Positions 24,045 through 32,023 of a stretch of DNA of 64,000 nt are shown one piece after another. The DNA is taken from contig NZ_SMKL01000014.1 in the NCBI RefSeq assembly GCF_004348545.1, forward strand, positions 42,974-106,973. Reading direction: 5' to 3'. This DNA comes from Jiangella ureilytica. GTDB taxonomy: Bacteria; Actinomycetota; Actinomycetes; Jiangellales; Jiangellaceae. The notes under the pieces are model-generated. The model ran no database searches. It saw nothing but the letters and a program-made list of their open reading frames with translations, and was not told the DNA's origin. Position 1 is the stretch's first letter. Each line of letters begins with the position of its first letter. The position numbers were made by a program, and so were the translations under genes.

Positions 24045-24701
24045 TCAGGCTCGCTCGAACCGCGCGTGCACGGCCTTCTCACCGGCAGTGAAGCCCGCGC
24101 ACCGGTATCCGCGGAAGCCGGCGCCGTCGTCGAACAACCGCTCACCGCCACCGAGCAGCACCGGCGAGATGGCGATGTCCATCTCGTCGATCAGCCCGGC
24201 GTCCAGGTACTGGCGGATCGTGGCCGCGCCGCCGGCGACGAGGGCGTCCTTGCCGTCGGCGGCCGCGAGCGCCTGCTCGCGGGCCGACGCGATGCCGTCG
24301 GTGACGAAGTGGAAGGTGGTGCCGCCCGCCATCTCGACGGACGGGCGCGCGTGGTGGGTCAGCACGAACACGGGGTGGTGGTACGGCGGGTTCGGGCCCC
24401 ACCAGCCGGTCCAGTTCTCGTCCGGCCAGTCGCCGCGGACCGGGCCGAACATGTTGCGACCCATGATCGTGGCGCCGATGTTGCGCCAGTTGCGCTGGAC
24501 GTACTCGTCGTCGACCCCGACGGGCGCGGCCGCGGTGGGATCGGCGGCGTTGAAGGTCGGGGTGACGACGGCCCAGTCGTGCAGGCTCTCGCCGCCGATG
24601 CCGAGCGGATTCTCGATGCTCTGGTCGGGTCCGGCGCCGTAGCCGTCGACGGACACGGAGAACATGTGGACGCGGAGCTTCTGTGTGGTCGTCATGTCCA
24701 T
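24045..24701 (-). CDS. Dihydrofolate-reductase-fold (RibD_C) protein
   Basis: 218 residues. RibD C-terminal/DHFR-like fold: HMFSVSVDGYGAG, IGATIMGRNMFG, then VFVLTHHARPSVEM and KDALVAGGAATIRQYLDAGL. It likely uses NADPH to reduce an unknown substrate; this large family is common in actinomycetes and usually uncharacterised. A second Met lies at residue 3. Confidence 0.88.
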   Translation of the reverse strand: MDMTTTQKLRVHMFSVSVDGYGAGPDQSIENPLGIGGESLHDWAVVTPTFNAADPTAAAPVGVDDEYVQRNWRNIGATIMGRNMFGPVRGDWPDENWTGWWGPNPPYHHPVFVLTHHARPSVEMAGGTTFHFVTDGIASAREQALAAADGKDALVAGGAATIRQYLDAGLIDEMDIAISPVLLGGGERLFDDGAGFRGYRCAGFTAGEKAVHARFERA

Positions 24702-24730
24702 AGGTCGGAGTCGGGGACGGGACTTCTACA

Positions 24731-25636
24731 TCATGCCGCCGACCTCTTTTTCGCGGACGTCTTCTTGGCCGCCGACTTCTTCGCCGCCGACTTCTTCGCG
24801 GGCGTCTTCTTCTTCGCCGACTTCTTCGCGGGCGCCTGCTTCCTCGCCCCGCCGGCGCGGCCCTTCTTCGCCGCGGCGACGCTGTCCTGCAGCGCGGTGA
24901 GCAGGTCGGTGACGCCGGTGGCGGCCGGCGCGCTCTCGGTGACGACCTCCTCGCCCTTGCGCTTGGCCTCGACCAGCTCCTCGACCCGTTCGGTGTAGGT
25001 GTCGTGGTACTGCTTCGGCTTCCACTCCTCGGTCATCGCCTCGATGAGGTCGACGGCCATGTCCAGCTGCTTGCCCTTGGACGCCGCCTTCGGCAGGTCG
25101 CCGAGCTCCTTGCCCGGGTCGCGGATCTCGTCGGCGAAGTACATCGTCTCGAGCACGAGCACCTGCCCGGAGGCGCGCACGCAGGCGAGGTACTCCTTGC
25201 TGCGCATGACGAACTTCGCGACGGCTGCGCGGTCGGTCTTCTGCAGCGCCGTGCGCAGCAGCGCGTACGACGTGTCGTTGTCGTCGCCGCCCGGGCCCAG
25301 GTAGTAGCTCTTCTGGAAGTGGATGGGGTCGATCTCGGCGAGCTCGACGAACTGCTCGATCTCGAGCGCCCGCGACCGGCCCGGCGCGATCTCCTCGAGC
25401 TCGTCCTTCTCGACGATGACGTATTCGCCGCCGGTGACCTCGTGGCCCTTGACGATGTCGTCGTACTCGACCTCGTCGCCGGTGCGCTCGTTGATCCGCT
25501 TGTAGCGGATGCGGTCCGACGTCCCGCGCTCGAACTGATGGAAGTCGACCTCGTGCTCCTGGGTGGCCGAGTACAGCCGCACCGGGATCGAGACCAGCCC
25601 GAAACTGAGGAACCCACTCCAGATCGACCGTGCCAT
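24731..25636 (-). CDS. ku: Ku, non-homologous end-joining protein
   Basis: 301 residues. It starts ARSIWSGFLSFGLVSIPVRL, the bacterial Ku signature, with the beta-barrel DNA-binding core (KRINERTGDEVEYDDIVKGH) and the homodimer helix (YHDTYTERVEELVEAKRKGE). The last 45 residues are a Lys/Ala-rich tail (KKSAKKKTPAKKSAAKK...), like the basic extensions of mycobacterial and streptomycete Ku that bind DNA. It binds double-strand ends and recruits LigD. LigD is not in this window. The ATG at 25636 begins the conserved N terminus exactly. Confidence 0.95.
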   Translation of the reverse strand: MARSIWSGFLSFGLVSIPVRLYSATQEHEVDFHQFERGTSDRIRYKRINERTGDEVEYDDIVKGHEVTGGEYVIVEKDELEEIAPGRSRALEIEQFVELAEIDPIHFQKSYYLGPGGDDNDTSYALLRTALQKTDRAAVAKFVMRSKEYLACVRASGQVLVLETMYFADEIRDPGKELGDLPKAASKGKQLDMAVDLIEAMTEEWKPKQYHDTYTERVEELVEAKRKGEEVVTESAPAATGVTDLLTALQDSVAAAKKGRAGGARKQAPAKKSAKKKTPAKKSAAKKSAAKKTSAKKRSAA

Positions 25637-25708
25637 GCCCGGCTCGTACCCGCCCGCGCCATGCGGCATGCGCGCATGACCCACCGCCACCCGGGTACGC
25701 GGCCCGCC

Positions 25709-26311
25709 ATGAGAGCCGTTGTACTCAACTGCACCCTCAAGCCGTCCCCCCAGCCCTCGAACACCGGCGCATTGGCCGACGTCGTCGCCGGGTCCCTGCG
25801 CGGCGCGGGAGTCGAGGTCACCTCGTACCGGCTGGCCGACCTGAACCTCCCGCCCGGCGTCGAGACCGACATGGGCGACGGCGACGACTGGCCGACGGTG
25901 CACGACGCGATCCTCGCCGCCGAGATCCTCGTCGTCGCGAGCCCCACCTGGGTGGGCCGGCCGTCGTCATTGGCGCAGCGGGCGCTGGAGCGGCTGGACG
26001 CGATGATGTCGGAGACCGGCGCCGACGGCCGCCCGGTCGCGTACGACAAGGTCGCCGGCGTCGTCGTCACCGGCAACGAGGACGGCGCCCACCACGTCAT
26101 CTCCGAGATCTGCGGCGGACTGGTCGACTTCGGGTTCACCATTCCGGGGCAGTCGTGGACGTACTGGCACCTCGGCCCCGGCCCGGGACCGGACTACCTC
26201 GACGAGACCAAGGGCCACGAGTGGGCGCACTCGACCGGCCGGACCATGGCGGCCAACCTGGTCGCGGCCGCCACGGCGCTGGCCGCGTCGCCGCTGCCCA
26301 AGCCGAGCTGA
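25709..26311 (+). CDS. Flavodoxin-fold NAD(P)H-dependent FMN reductase family protein
   Basis: 200 residues. First strand and phosphate loop MRAVVLNCTLKPSPQPSNTG, second flavin loop ASPTWVGRPSSLAQRALERL and VVVTGNEDGAHHVISEI match NADPH-dependent FMN reductases/flavodoxins. It probably reduces a flavin, quinone or chromate-like substrate. An in-frame ATG at 25676 could add 11 residues. It diverges from ku with about 70 bases between. Confidence 0.85.
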   Translation: MRAVVLNCTLKPSPQPSNTGALADVVAGSLRGAGVEVTSYRLADLNLPPGVETDMGDGDDWPTVHDAILAAEILVVASPTWVGRPSSLAQRALERLDAMMSETGADGRPVAYDKVAGVVVTGNEDGAHHVISEICGGLVDFGFTIPGQSWTYWHLGPGPGPDYLDETKGHEWAHSTGRTMAANLVAAATALAASPLPKPS

Positions 26312-26340
26312 CGCGGTCGGGGCCCGGCCCGTCGGCGCTC

Positions 26341-26655
26341 TCACTCCCCCAGCAGCGGGCCGAGCGGGCCCAGGTCGAGGTTCAGGTCCTGGACCGTCAG
26401 CCCGTACCGGCCGCGCAGGTCCGTCATCGCCTGGTCCAGTCGCATCAGCGCCTGCCCGAGCGCCTCGACCTGGTCGTCGTCGAGGTCGCCCTCGTCGACC
26501 CGGCGCAGCGCCTGCCGCTCCATGAGCTGGCGGACCAGCTCGACGACGGTGAGGACGAGCTTGAACAGGTCGCGCTCGACGGAGTCGGCGTCGGCGTCGA
26601 TCCGGCTCGGCAGCACGTGGCGCGGGGCCGTCACCGCGCTTGCCGGCGCGGTCAC
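26341..26655 (-). CDS. gvpK: Gas vesicle protein GvpK
   Basis: 104 residues. Typical GvpK: RIDADADSVERDLFKLVLTV, VELVRQLMERQALRRVDEG, DQVEALGQALMRLD, then DLNLDLGPLGPLL. It is an accessory protein needed for vesicle assembly. It is the last gene of the operon; its GTG start overlaps the stop of the GvpS gene (GTGA at 26652-26655). Confidence 0.93.
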   Translation of the reverse strand: MTAPASAVTAPRHVLPSRIDADADSVERDLFKLVLTVVELVRQLMERQALRRVDEGDLDDDQVEALGQALMRLDQAMTDLRGRYGLTVQDLNLDLGPLGPLLGE

Positions 26656-26849
26656 CGTCGTTCCTCCGCCCGGATCGAGCGGATCAGCGCGTGCAACCGG
26701 ACCTCCACCAGGTCGACGCCGGCGAGGGAGATGACGATGTCACCGGAGAGCACGACGCCCGCGCCGAGGAGCCGGTCGAGCAGGTCGACCAGCGCGATCT
26801 GCGCGACCGGCCCGGGCCGCGCGGGCGCCGCCGGTGGAGCCGACGTCAC
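26652..26849 (-). CDS. gvpS: GvpA-family protein, GvpS-like
   Basis: 65 residues. GvpA fold: IALVDLLDRLLGAGVVLSGD, IVISLAGVDLVEVRLHALI. It is shorter than the structural GvpA and sits next to gvpK and gvpL, which is the place of gvpS in Streptomyces clusters. The GTG at 26849 overlaps the gvpL stop. Minor shell component or nucleation factor by analogy. Confidence 0.88.
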   Translation of the reverse strand: MTSAPPAAPARPGPVAQIALVDLLDRLLGAGVVLSGDIVISLAGVDLVEVRLHALIRSIRAEERR

Positions 26850-27631
26850 GACTGCTCCACCGTGACGAACGAGTACGCCGGCCACGGGCCGGCCACCTCG
26901 ATGCGACAGTCCGTGTACCGGGCCCGCAGCGCCTCGACCGCGGCCTCGAACCCGCCGGAGTCGTCGATGGGCACCAGGTAGGCGCCGTTGAGGCTCATCG
27001 GGGTGGCGCCGCCGGTCAGCCGCTGGTCCTGCCCGGCGAGCCGGCGGGCGCCGACGGCGTGCGCGGCCAGTTCGGCGTGCACGTCTTCGGCGACCTCCGT
27101 CGCCCGGGCCAGCGCGTCGTCGCGGGCGGTTGCGGCGGCCTTGCGGCGGATCAGGTAGGCGGCGCCCGAGCCCGGCGTGCCGGCCGCGGGCGCCGGCTCG
27201 GCATCCACGCCCGGCCCACGTGAACTGGGCGCGAACACCTTCACGCTCCACTCGGCCCGGCCCGTCACCTCGTCCAGGGCGCGGCGGAAGCCGTCATGCC
27301 ACCGCTCGAGCCGATCGCGGACGCCGTCGTCGTCGGCGCAGATGGTGGCCAGCCGCAGCGGCGCCGCGGGGACCGCGCGGGCGACCCCGTCGACGACGGC
27401 GTGATGGGCTCGCGCCGCGTGCTCCAGCCAGCCGAGGTCGTTGAGGTTGCGGGCCAGTGCCTCCTCGCCGAACGCGCCGGTCGCGCCCACGTCGACGGTC
27501 CCGACGACGGCGACCAGGTCGCGGTGGCGGACGGCGCGCACGGGCTCTCCCGCCACCCCGCGCAGCCCGCCGAGGACGCCGTCGTCGACCGGTGCCGCGA
27601 TGGCGTACAGGTAGCAGCCGGACTCACTCAT
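26846..27631 (-). CDS. gvpL: Gas vesicle protein of the GvpF/GvpL family (GvpL position)
   Basis: 261 residues from ATG 27631 (upstream residues are not conserved). GvpF/L features: GCYLYAIAAPVDDGV, RDLVAVVGTVDVGATG, LEHAARAHHAVVDGVARA, APLRLATICADD, EWSVKVFA and a C-terminal WPAYSFV. It is the second F/L paralogue of the cluster; GvpF/L proteins contact GvpA during nucleation. It overlaps gvpJ by 8 bases. Confidence 0.92.
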   Translation of the reverse strand: MSESGCYLYAIAAPVDDGVLGGLRGVAGEPVRAVRHRDLVAVVGTVDVGATGAFGEEALARNLNDLGWLEHAARAHHAVVDGVARAVPAAPLRLATICADDDGVRDRLERWHDGFRRALDEVTGRAEWSVKVFAPSSRGPGVDAEPAPAAGTPGSGAAYLIRRKAAATARDDALARATEVAEDVHAELAAHAVGARRLAGQDQRLTGGATPMSLNGAYLVPIDDSGGFEAAVEALRARYTDCRIEVAGPWPAYSFVTVEQS

Positions 27632-27941
27632 CCTTGCTCTCCACGGCCTTCCGCTCGTCGTTCCCGTTCGCGTTTCCGTCACCGTCGCCGGACAGCATCG
27701 GGTCGCGGCGCCACCAGTCGATGCCCATCTCCTGGGCCTTGTCGACCGACGCCACCAGCAGCCGGATCTTGATCGTCAGCAGCTCGATGTCGAGCAGGTT
27801 CACCCGGATGTCACCGGCGATGACGATCCCCTTGTCCAGCACCCGCTCGAGGATGTCGGCCAGGTTCGCCGGTTGCGGCGGCGCCGCCAACGACGAGCCG
27901 TACGGCCGGGTGAGCGGCGCGCGCTCTCTGGCGTCGGTCAT
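27624..27941 (-). CDS. gvpJ: GvpA-family protein GvpJ
   Basis: 105 residues. GvpA fold in the middle (ANLADILERVLDKGIVIAGD, IRVNLLDIELLTIKIRLLVA) with SVDKAQEMGIDWWRRDP after it, a motif found in GvpJ/M. The Asn/Gly/Asp/Lys-rich tail is variable. It is a minor, essential component capping or nucleating the shell. Six bases separate it from gvpO. Confidence 0.9.
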   Translation of the reverse strand: MTDARERAPLTRPYGSSLAAPPQPANLADILERVLDKGIVIAGDIRVNLLDIELLTIKIRLLVASVDKAQEMGIDWWRRDPMLSGDGDGNANGNDERKAVESKDE

Positions 27942-27947
27942 GGGCGT

Positions 27948-28205
27948 TCAGTCCTCCTCCTTCGACGAGCCGCGCGTGTACCTGCGCACCCGCCGATAGC
28001 TCGTGAGGTCGCCCTCTTCGTCGAGGTCGACGGCGTACTCGGCCAGCACGTCGGTCGAGTGCGGGATGCGTTCGAGCTCGAGCACCTCGACCCGCACCCG
28101 CCAGCCGTCGTCGGTCTTCTCCAGACCGGTGACCGCCTCCGCGACCCGCCCGCTCAGCATCGCCAGTTGCTCGACCGCGCGTGCGGCCGCCTCCGTCGCC
28201 TTCAC
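27948..28205 (-). CDS. gvpO: Gas vesicle protein GvpO
   Basis: 85 residues from GTG 28205. GvpO domain: AAARAVEQLAMLSGRVAEAV, DDGWRVRVEVLELERIPHST, DVLAEYAVDLDEEGDLTSYR, RVRRYTRG. The start overlaps the gvpG stop (GTGA at 28202-28205). In Streptomyces clusters gvpO comes first; here it is mid-operon, between gvpG and gvpJ. Confidence 0.92.
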   Translation of the reverse strand: MKATEAAARAVEQLAMLSGRVAEAVTGLEKTDDGWRVRVEVLELERIPHSTDVLAEYAVDLDEEGDLTSYRRVRRYTRGSSKEED

Positions 28206-28420
28206 AAGAGCCGTCCGATCAGCTCGTCCTCCATGGCCGCGGCCTCCCCTTCCGACAGCAGGCCGGCGGCGCGGTCGCGGTCGACCTGCTCCAGGGCACG
28301 CTGGATGGCGACGGGGTCGCGGTACTGCCGCTCCGCCTCGTCGGCGATGAGCCGCGCCACCGCGACCACGCCGCGCACCGGCGCCAAGGGCAAGGCGACC
28401 AGCCCGGTCAGGAGGCCCAT
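28202..28420 (-). CDS. gvpG: Gas vesicle protein GvpG
   Basis: 72 residues. GvpG signature: [40 protein letters not shown], then LSEGEAAAMEDELIGRLL. It is a small helical accessory protein. It overlaps gvpF by 13 bases and gvpO by 4. Confidence 0.92.
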   Translation of the reverse strand: MGLLTGLVALPLAPVRGVVAVARLIADEAERQYRDPVAIQRALEQVDRDRAAGLLSEGEAAAMEDELIGRLL

Positions 28421-29211
28421 GTGTCGTCGCCCGGCACGAAGTCGTACGGCGCGGTCGGGCCGACCAGCCGGACCCGGCCACGTCCGGCCAGGTTGCGCGC
28501 CGCCTGCTCGGCGGCCTGCTCGAACTCGTCGAGTCGCTCGTCGGCCACCAGGAACGCGACGTCGACCAGGTGGTCGACCTCGCCGGCGGCGCGGATGTTC
28601 CAGCCCTCGGCGTGCGGCGTGAGCAGGTCGAGCAGGTCGCCGCTGTCGACGTCGCGCTTGACCTCGAGAGCGCGGGCGACCAGCTCGCCGAGCCTGATGC
28701 GCTCATTCCAGCTCTCCTCGACCGGCTGGTCGCGGGTGTCGTTGCGCAGGGTGGCGATCTCGGGGTGCTCCTTGACGATCTCGGCCAGGACGGCCTCCTC
28801 GTCGTAGCGCGCCCGGACGACGAACTGACGGTGACCGGCCAGCTCATCGAGCACGGACGCGAAGAAGTCCGAGTTGGGCCCGAGCAGCTCGGCGACCACG
28901 TCGCCGGTGTCGGCCAGCACGGCCCCGAACCGCACCGGGATGACAGCGCAGTGCTGAGCCAGCGTGTCGGTGACCCGGCTGTGCGCGAGCAGGTCTTCGC
29001 GCCGGCCGAAGGGGCGATCGGTGACCACCTTGCCGATGACGGCGGCGATGCGGTCGTGCGCGACCACCTCCACACCGCCGTCGTCCATACCCGTGAGGTC
29101 GTCCGGGACCGTCGTGCCGGCCGGCACGATGGCGTACACGTACTGGGCCGTCAGCCCGGCCGGTCCGGTCGTCGGCTCGTCCATCGTCGCCCCCGGTTCC
29201 GTGAGCGTCAT
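28408..29211 (-). CDS. gvpF: Gas vesicle protein GvpF
   Basis: 267 residues. GvpF/L family: [65 protein letters not shown] and a C-terminal [14 protein letters not shown]. It contacts GvpA at the start of assembly. ATGA overlap with the gvpA stop at 29208-29211. Confidence 0.93.
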   Translation of the reverse strand: MTLTEPGATMDEPTTGPAGLTAQYVYAIVPAGTTVPDDLTGMDDGGVEVVAHDRIAAVIGKVVTDRPFGRREDLLAHSRVTDTLAQHCAVIPVRFGAVLADTGDVVAELLGPNSDFFASVLDELAGHRQFVVRARYDEEAVLAEIVKEHPEIATLRNDTRDQPVEESWNERIRLGELVARALEVKRDVDSGDLLDLLTPHAEGWNIRAAGEVDHLVDVAFLVADERLDEFEQAAEQAARNLAGRGRVRLVGPTAPYDFVPGDDTWAS

Positions 29212-29636
29212 TCGCTCTCGCTCCTCTGCCGGCGGCGGGAGGTCGTCTTCTTCGCCGGCCGGCGCCGTTCCTCGTCCTCGTCGTCGTCGTCACCGCCGCT
29301 GAAGGCCCCTTTGATGCCCTCGAGGGCCCCCTGGGTCTTCCCCTTGGCGGCCTGGTGGACGCCGTTGCCCATCAGCTCCGTGAGGTCCTTGCCACCGTGC
29401 TCGTACAGGTCGAGCCGGTTGGTCGCCTCCGCGAACCGCAGATAGGTGTCGACGCTGGCGACGACGATGCGGGCGTCGATGGTCAGCAACTCGATGCCGA
29501 CCAGCGAGACGCGCACGTAGGCGTCGATCACCAGGCCCTTGTCCAGGATGATGTCGATGACGTCGGCAAGCCCGCTGGACGACGGGCGCTGGAGCTGGCC
29601 GCCGCCTCCGGAGCGTCGCTGGTTCACCACGGTCAT
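29208..29636 (-). CDS. gvpA: Major gas vesicle structural protein GvpA, extended
   Basis: 142 residues. The amphipathic shell core is clear: [55 protein letters not shown]. After the core (about residue 80) there is an extension of some 60 residues: first helical ([20 protein letters not shown]), then acidic ([10 protein letters not shown]), then very basic ([17 protein letters not shown]). Canonical cyanobacterial GvpA has about 70 residues and no such tail; actinomycete homologues are often longer. A highly charged tail would lie outside the hydrophobic shell. Confidence 0.92.
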   Translation of the reverse strand: MTVVNQRRSGGGGQLQRPSSSGLADVIDIILDKGLVIDAYVRVSLVGIELLTIDARIVVASVDTYLRFAEATNRLDLYEHGGKDLTELMGNGVHQAAKGKTQGALEGIKGAFSGGDDDDEDEERRRPAKKTTSRRRQRSESE

Positions 29637-29675
29637 GTGCTCACCTTTCGATCTCTTCCGGTGCCGCGACCCTCG

Positions 29676-30968
29676 TCAGGTCCGGCTGCGGCGCCGACGC
29701 CGGGGCTTGGGCTCTTCGTCGGCCGGCTCCTCTTCCTCGGCCGGCTCCTCCTCGGCGAGCGCCTCGTCCTCCTCGTCCTCCTCCTCGGCGGGCTCGTCCT
29801 CGTCCTCTTCGGCCTCGTCCTCGGCGGCGGGCTCGTCCTCGTCCTCGGCAAGCTCCTCGTCCTCGGCGAGGTCGTCCTCGTCCTCTTCGGCGAGGTCCTC
29901 CTCGCCCTCCTCGGCAGCCTCGTCCTCGTCCTCGTACTCGTCGGCCTCGTCGTCGGCGAGGTCCTCCTCGCCCTCCTCGGCGGGCTCGTCCTCGTACTCG
30001 TCGCCTTCGGCCTCGTCGCCTTCGGCCTCGTCGCCTTCGGCCTCGTCGCCTTCGGCCTCGTCGCCCTCGGCGTAGTCCTCGTCCTCGTTCTCGGCTTCTT
30101 CGGCCTCGCGCTCGCGGGCCTCCTCGTCGGTCACCTCGACCTGGCTGTCGTGGATCTCGCCGCGCCAGCCCTCGACCTGGTCCGGGTCCTGGAGGAGGTT
30201 CATCATCACGTGCCGGCGGAAGTGCTTGAGCTCCAGCCGGGCGCGGCGGCCCTGTGCGCGCCAGATGTTGCCGGTGCGCTCGAACAGCCCCTGCGGGTAG
30301 TACTCGAGTACGACGACGACGCGGGTCAGCCGCGGCGCCAGCTCGTGGAACGTCACCGCGCCGTCGACGTGGCCCTTCGGCCCCGACGAGCGCCAGACGA
30401 TCTGCTGGTCGGGGACCTGATCGATGATCGTCGCCGACCACGTGCGGTGCGACCAGAAGATCTGTGCCTTGAAGTCCACCTTCTCGTCGGCCTTCTGCTC
30501 CACGCTCTCGACCTTCTTCATGAAGTTCGAGAAGTCCTGGAACTGGGTCCACTGGTTGTAGACCACATCGATGGGCGCACCGATGTCGATCTGTTCGATG
30601 ATGTTCGTCGCCTTGGTCGCCTTGTCGCCCTTGCCGTCGCCGCCCTTCGAGCCGCCGCCGAAGGCGCCGACGACCTTGTCCTTCACCCCGCTCACCGCGC
30701 CCTTGAAAGCGCCGGGAATGCCACCCTTCGCCGCCCCGGTGAGGACGGAACCCCCGATGGACCCGCCTGACGCGACGTCGTCGAGCTTGCTGGTCGCCTT
30801 GCTGATGCGGTCGCCGGCGGACTGCACCGCCCACGTGCCGAGCGACGACAGGCCGTGCTTCGCCTCGTCCTTGAGCCGATCCAGCGGCAGCTCGTCGAGC
30901 ATGCCGCGCATGCCACCTTGGTCCGGACGGACGTCGGTGTCTGTGTCGTTGTCGGTACGCGTAGCCAT
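29676..30968 (-). CDS. SRPBCC-domain protein with a very acidic repeat tail (GvpZ-like)
   Basis: 430 residues. N-terminal third: helical, glycine/lysine-rich. Residues about 119-260 form an SRPBCC/cyclase-dehydrase fold (NIIEQIDIGAPIDVVYNQWT, FPDFSNFMKKVESV-like core, HELAPRLTRVVVVLEYYPQG). The rest, about 150 residues, is almost only Glu, Asp and Ala with five exact EGDEA repeats, ending in a basic PRRRRRSRT. An SRPBCC gene is found at this place (gvpZ) in Streptomyces vesicle clusters; the name here is by analogy. It starts 5 bases after the gene upstream and is followed by gvpA. Confidence 0.85.
   Translation of the reverse strand: MATRTDNDTDTDVRPDQGGMRGMLDELPLDRLKDEAKHGLSSLGTWAVQSAGDRISKATSKLDDVASGGSIGGSVLTGAAKGGIPGAFKGAVSGVKDKVVGAFGGGSKGGDGKGDKATKATNIIEQIDIGAPIDVVYNQWTQFQDFSNFMKKVESVEQKADEKVDFKAQIFWSHRTWSATIIDQVPDQQIVWRSSGPKGHVDGAVTFHELAPRLTRVVVVLEYYPQGLFERTGNIWRAQGRRARLELKHFRRHVMMNLLQDPDQVEGWRGEIHDSQVEVTDEEAREREAEEAENEDEDYAEGDEAEGDEAEGDEAEGDEAEGDEYEDEPAEEGEEDLADDEADEYEDEDEAAEEGEEDLAEEDEDDLAEDEELAEDEDEPAAEDEAEEDEDEPAEEEDEEDEALAEEEPAEEEEPADEEPKPRRRRRSRT
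29997..30071. repeat. 15-base tandem repeat, five copies, in the gvpZ-like gene
   Basis: Five units of CTCGTCGCCTTCGGC at 29997, 30012, 30027, 30042 and 30057; the last has CCC in place of CCT. On the minus strand each encodes an acidic five-residue unit. Units are in frame, so copy-number change alters tail length only. The near-identity suggests recent expansion. Confidence 0.95.
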
Positions 30969-30973
30969 TCAGG

Positions 30974-31654
30974 TCACCCCCTGGTCCCGGAACGGGACCG
31001 CCCGGACGACGCGGACTTCTTCGCCGCCGTCTTCTTCGCTGTCTTCTTGGCGGGCGCACGCTTGCGCGCGGCGTCGCCCTCACTGGCGGCGCTCTTCTTC
31101 GCCGGTGCCTTCTTCGCAGTGCTCTTGCGCGGCCGGTCCTGCTCCTCCGAGGACTCCTCCGCGGAGTCGCGGCGGCCGCGCCGCGGCTTCCGGGCGGGCG
31201 CCGCGTCGCTCTCGTTCTTCCGCGGCGGCTCCTCCTGCTGAGGCTCCTCCTGCTGAGGCTCCTCCTGCTGAGGCTCCTCCTGCTGATCGTCCTCCGCCCG
31301 GTCGTCCTCCGCGCCCGACTGATCCAGCGGGACCTTGTCGGTGACCGCACCGGTCAGCCGGTCGGAACGGTCGCGGATGGAGTCGCTGACCGCATTGATG
31401 CGACTGCTGACGACGCCCACCGCGGCGCCGCGCGCCGCCGTGAACAGCGTGGTGCGGACCTGGTCGGAGATCTCCGCCAGCTCGGGGCGGCTCTCGATGA
31501 GCTCGTTGGCCTGCCGCAGCATGCCCCGCGGATCGGTGGCCAGCCGCTTGCCGGCCAGCATGCTGCCGACGGCGATCGCCAGCTTGAGTTTCTTCCTGCG
31601 GCCCAGCACGTAGCCGGTGGCCGCCGCTGCGGCGACTCGGGTGGCCGTGTTCAT
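30974..31654 (-). CDS. Membrane-associated protein with Lys-rich tail (GvpY-like)
   Basis: 226 residues from ATG 31654 with AAAGGGAG upstream. The N terminus has one short hydrophobic stretch (AAAAATGYVLG) and a basic patch, then KLAIAVGSMLAGKRLATD. Residues 50-110 are helical (EISDQVRTTLFTAARGAAVG). Four PQQEE repeats follow (15-base unit), then a long Lys/Ala/Arg tail (KKAPAKKSAAS, KKTAKKTAAKKSAS) resembling histone H1-like tails. First gene of the vesicle operon. Streptomyces clusters carry a gene at this place called gvpY; identity is inferred from position and composition. Confidence 0.75.
   Translation of the reverse strand: MNTATRVAAAAATGYVLGRRKKLKLAIAVGSMLAGKRLATDPRGMLRQANELIESRPELAEISDQVRTTLFTAARGAAVGVVSSRINAVSDSIRDRSDRLTGAVTDKVPLDQSGAEDDRAEDDQQEEPQQEEPQQEEPQQEEPPRKNESDAAPARKPRRGRRDSAEESSEEQDRPRKSTAKKAPAKKSAASEGDAARKRAPAKKTAKKTAAKKSASSGRSRSGTRG
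31227..31286. repeat. 15-base tandem repeat, four copies, in the gvpY-like gene
   Basis: Four exact units of GGCTCCTCCTGCTGA at 31227, 31242, 31257 and 31272, encoding a Pro/Gln/Gln/Glu/Glu unit on the minus strand. In frame, perfect, so likely variable among relatives. Confidence 0.95.
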
Positions 31655-31705
31655 GACACACTCCCTTTGTGGGGGCTTGTACCGATTGAGGGGTATTGCT
31701 GCGGC

Positions 31706-31730
31706 GTACCCCACGAGGTCTGCGACAAAC
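31706..31730 (-). promoter_or_regulatory. General-stress-sigma-type promoter for the gas-vesicle operon
   Basis: On the minus strand GTTT (31730-31727), a 15-base spacer, then GGGTAC (31711-31706). This fits the actinobacterial SigB/SigF-type pattern GTTT-N14-16-GGGTAT/C. Transcription would start near 31699, giving a leader of about 45 bases before ATG 31654. Confidence 0.65.
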
Positions 31731-31755
31731 GATCACCCGTCGCGCCCGAAGGCGC

Positions 31756-31983
31756 TCAGGCGGCGAGGCGCAGGACCCGCTGGATCATCGGGATGCTCGG
31801 ATAGAAGTCTTCGTCGATGTGCGCGACGAGGATCGCCGCGTAGTCCGCGATGTCGTCCTCGGTGAGGAGCGACTCGATCTGGTCGAGCATCGTCGACGAC
31901 GGGTAGAGGTCGGCCTCCACTTTGCGCATCAGCGAATCGAGGAGGATTCTCCGGACGACCTCGTTGGGCTGGTGCTTCGGCAT
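31756..31983 (-). CDS. 75-residue helical protein with an internal duplication
   Basis: 75 residues from ATG 31983 with GGAGGGTC just upstream. Two similar halves: LMRKVEADLYPSSTMLDQIE and VAHIDEDFYPSIPMIQRVLR, each an acidic helix, then (Y/F)PS, a Met and another helix. Homologous small proteins are common in actinomycetes; their function is unknown to me. It lies directly upstream of the gas-vesicle operon on the same strand with its own stress-type promoter, so it may belong to the same regulon. Confidence 0.75.
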   Translation of the reverse strand: MPKHQPNEVVRRILLDSLMRKVEADLYPSSTMLDQIESLLTEDDIADYAAILVAHIDEDFYPSIPMIQRVLRLAA

Positions 31984-32023
31984 GGACCCTCCAGGGCCGG
32001 GTCGGGAACTCGACTCTGATCGG

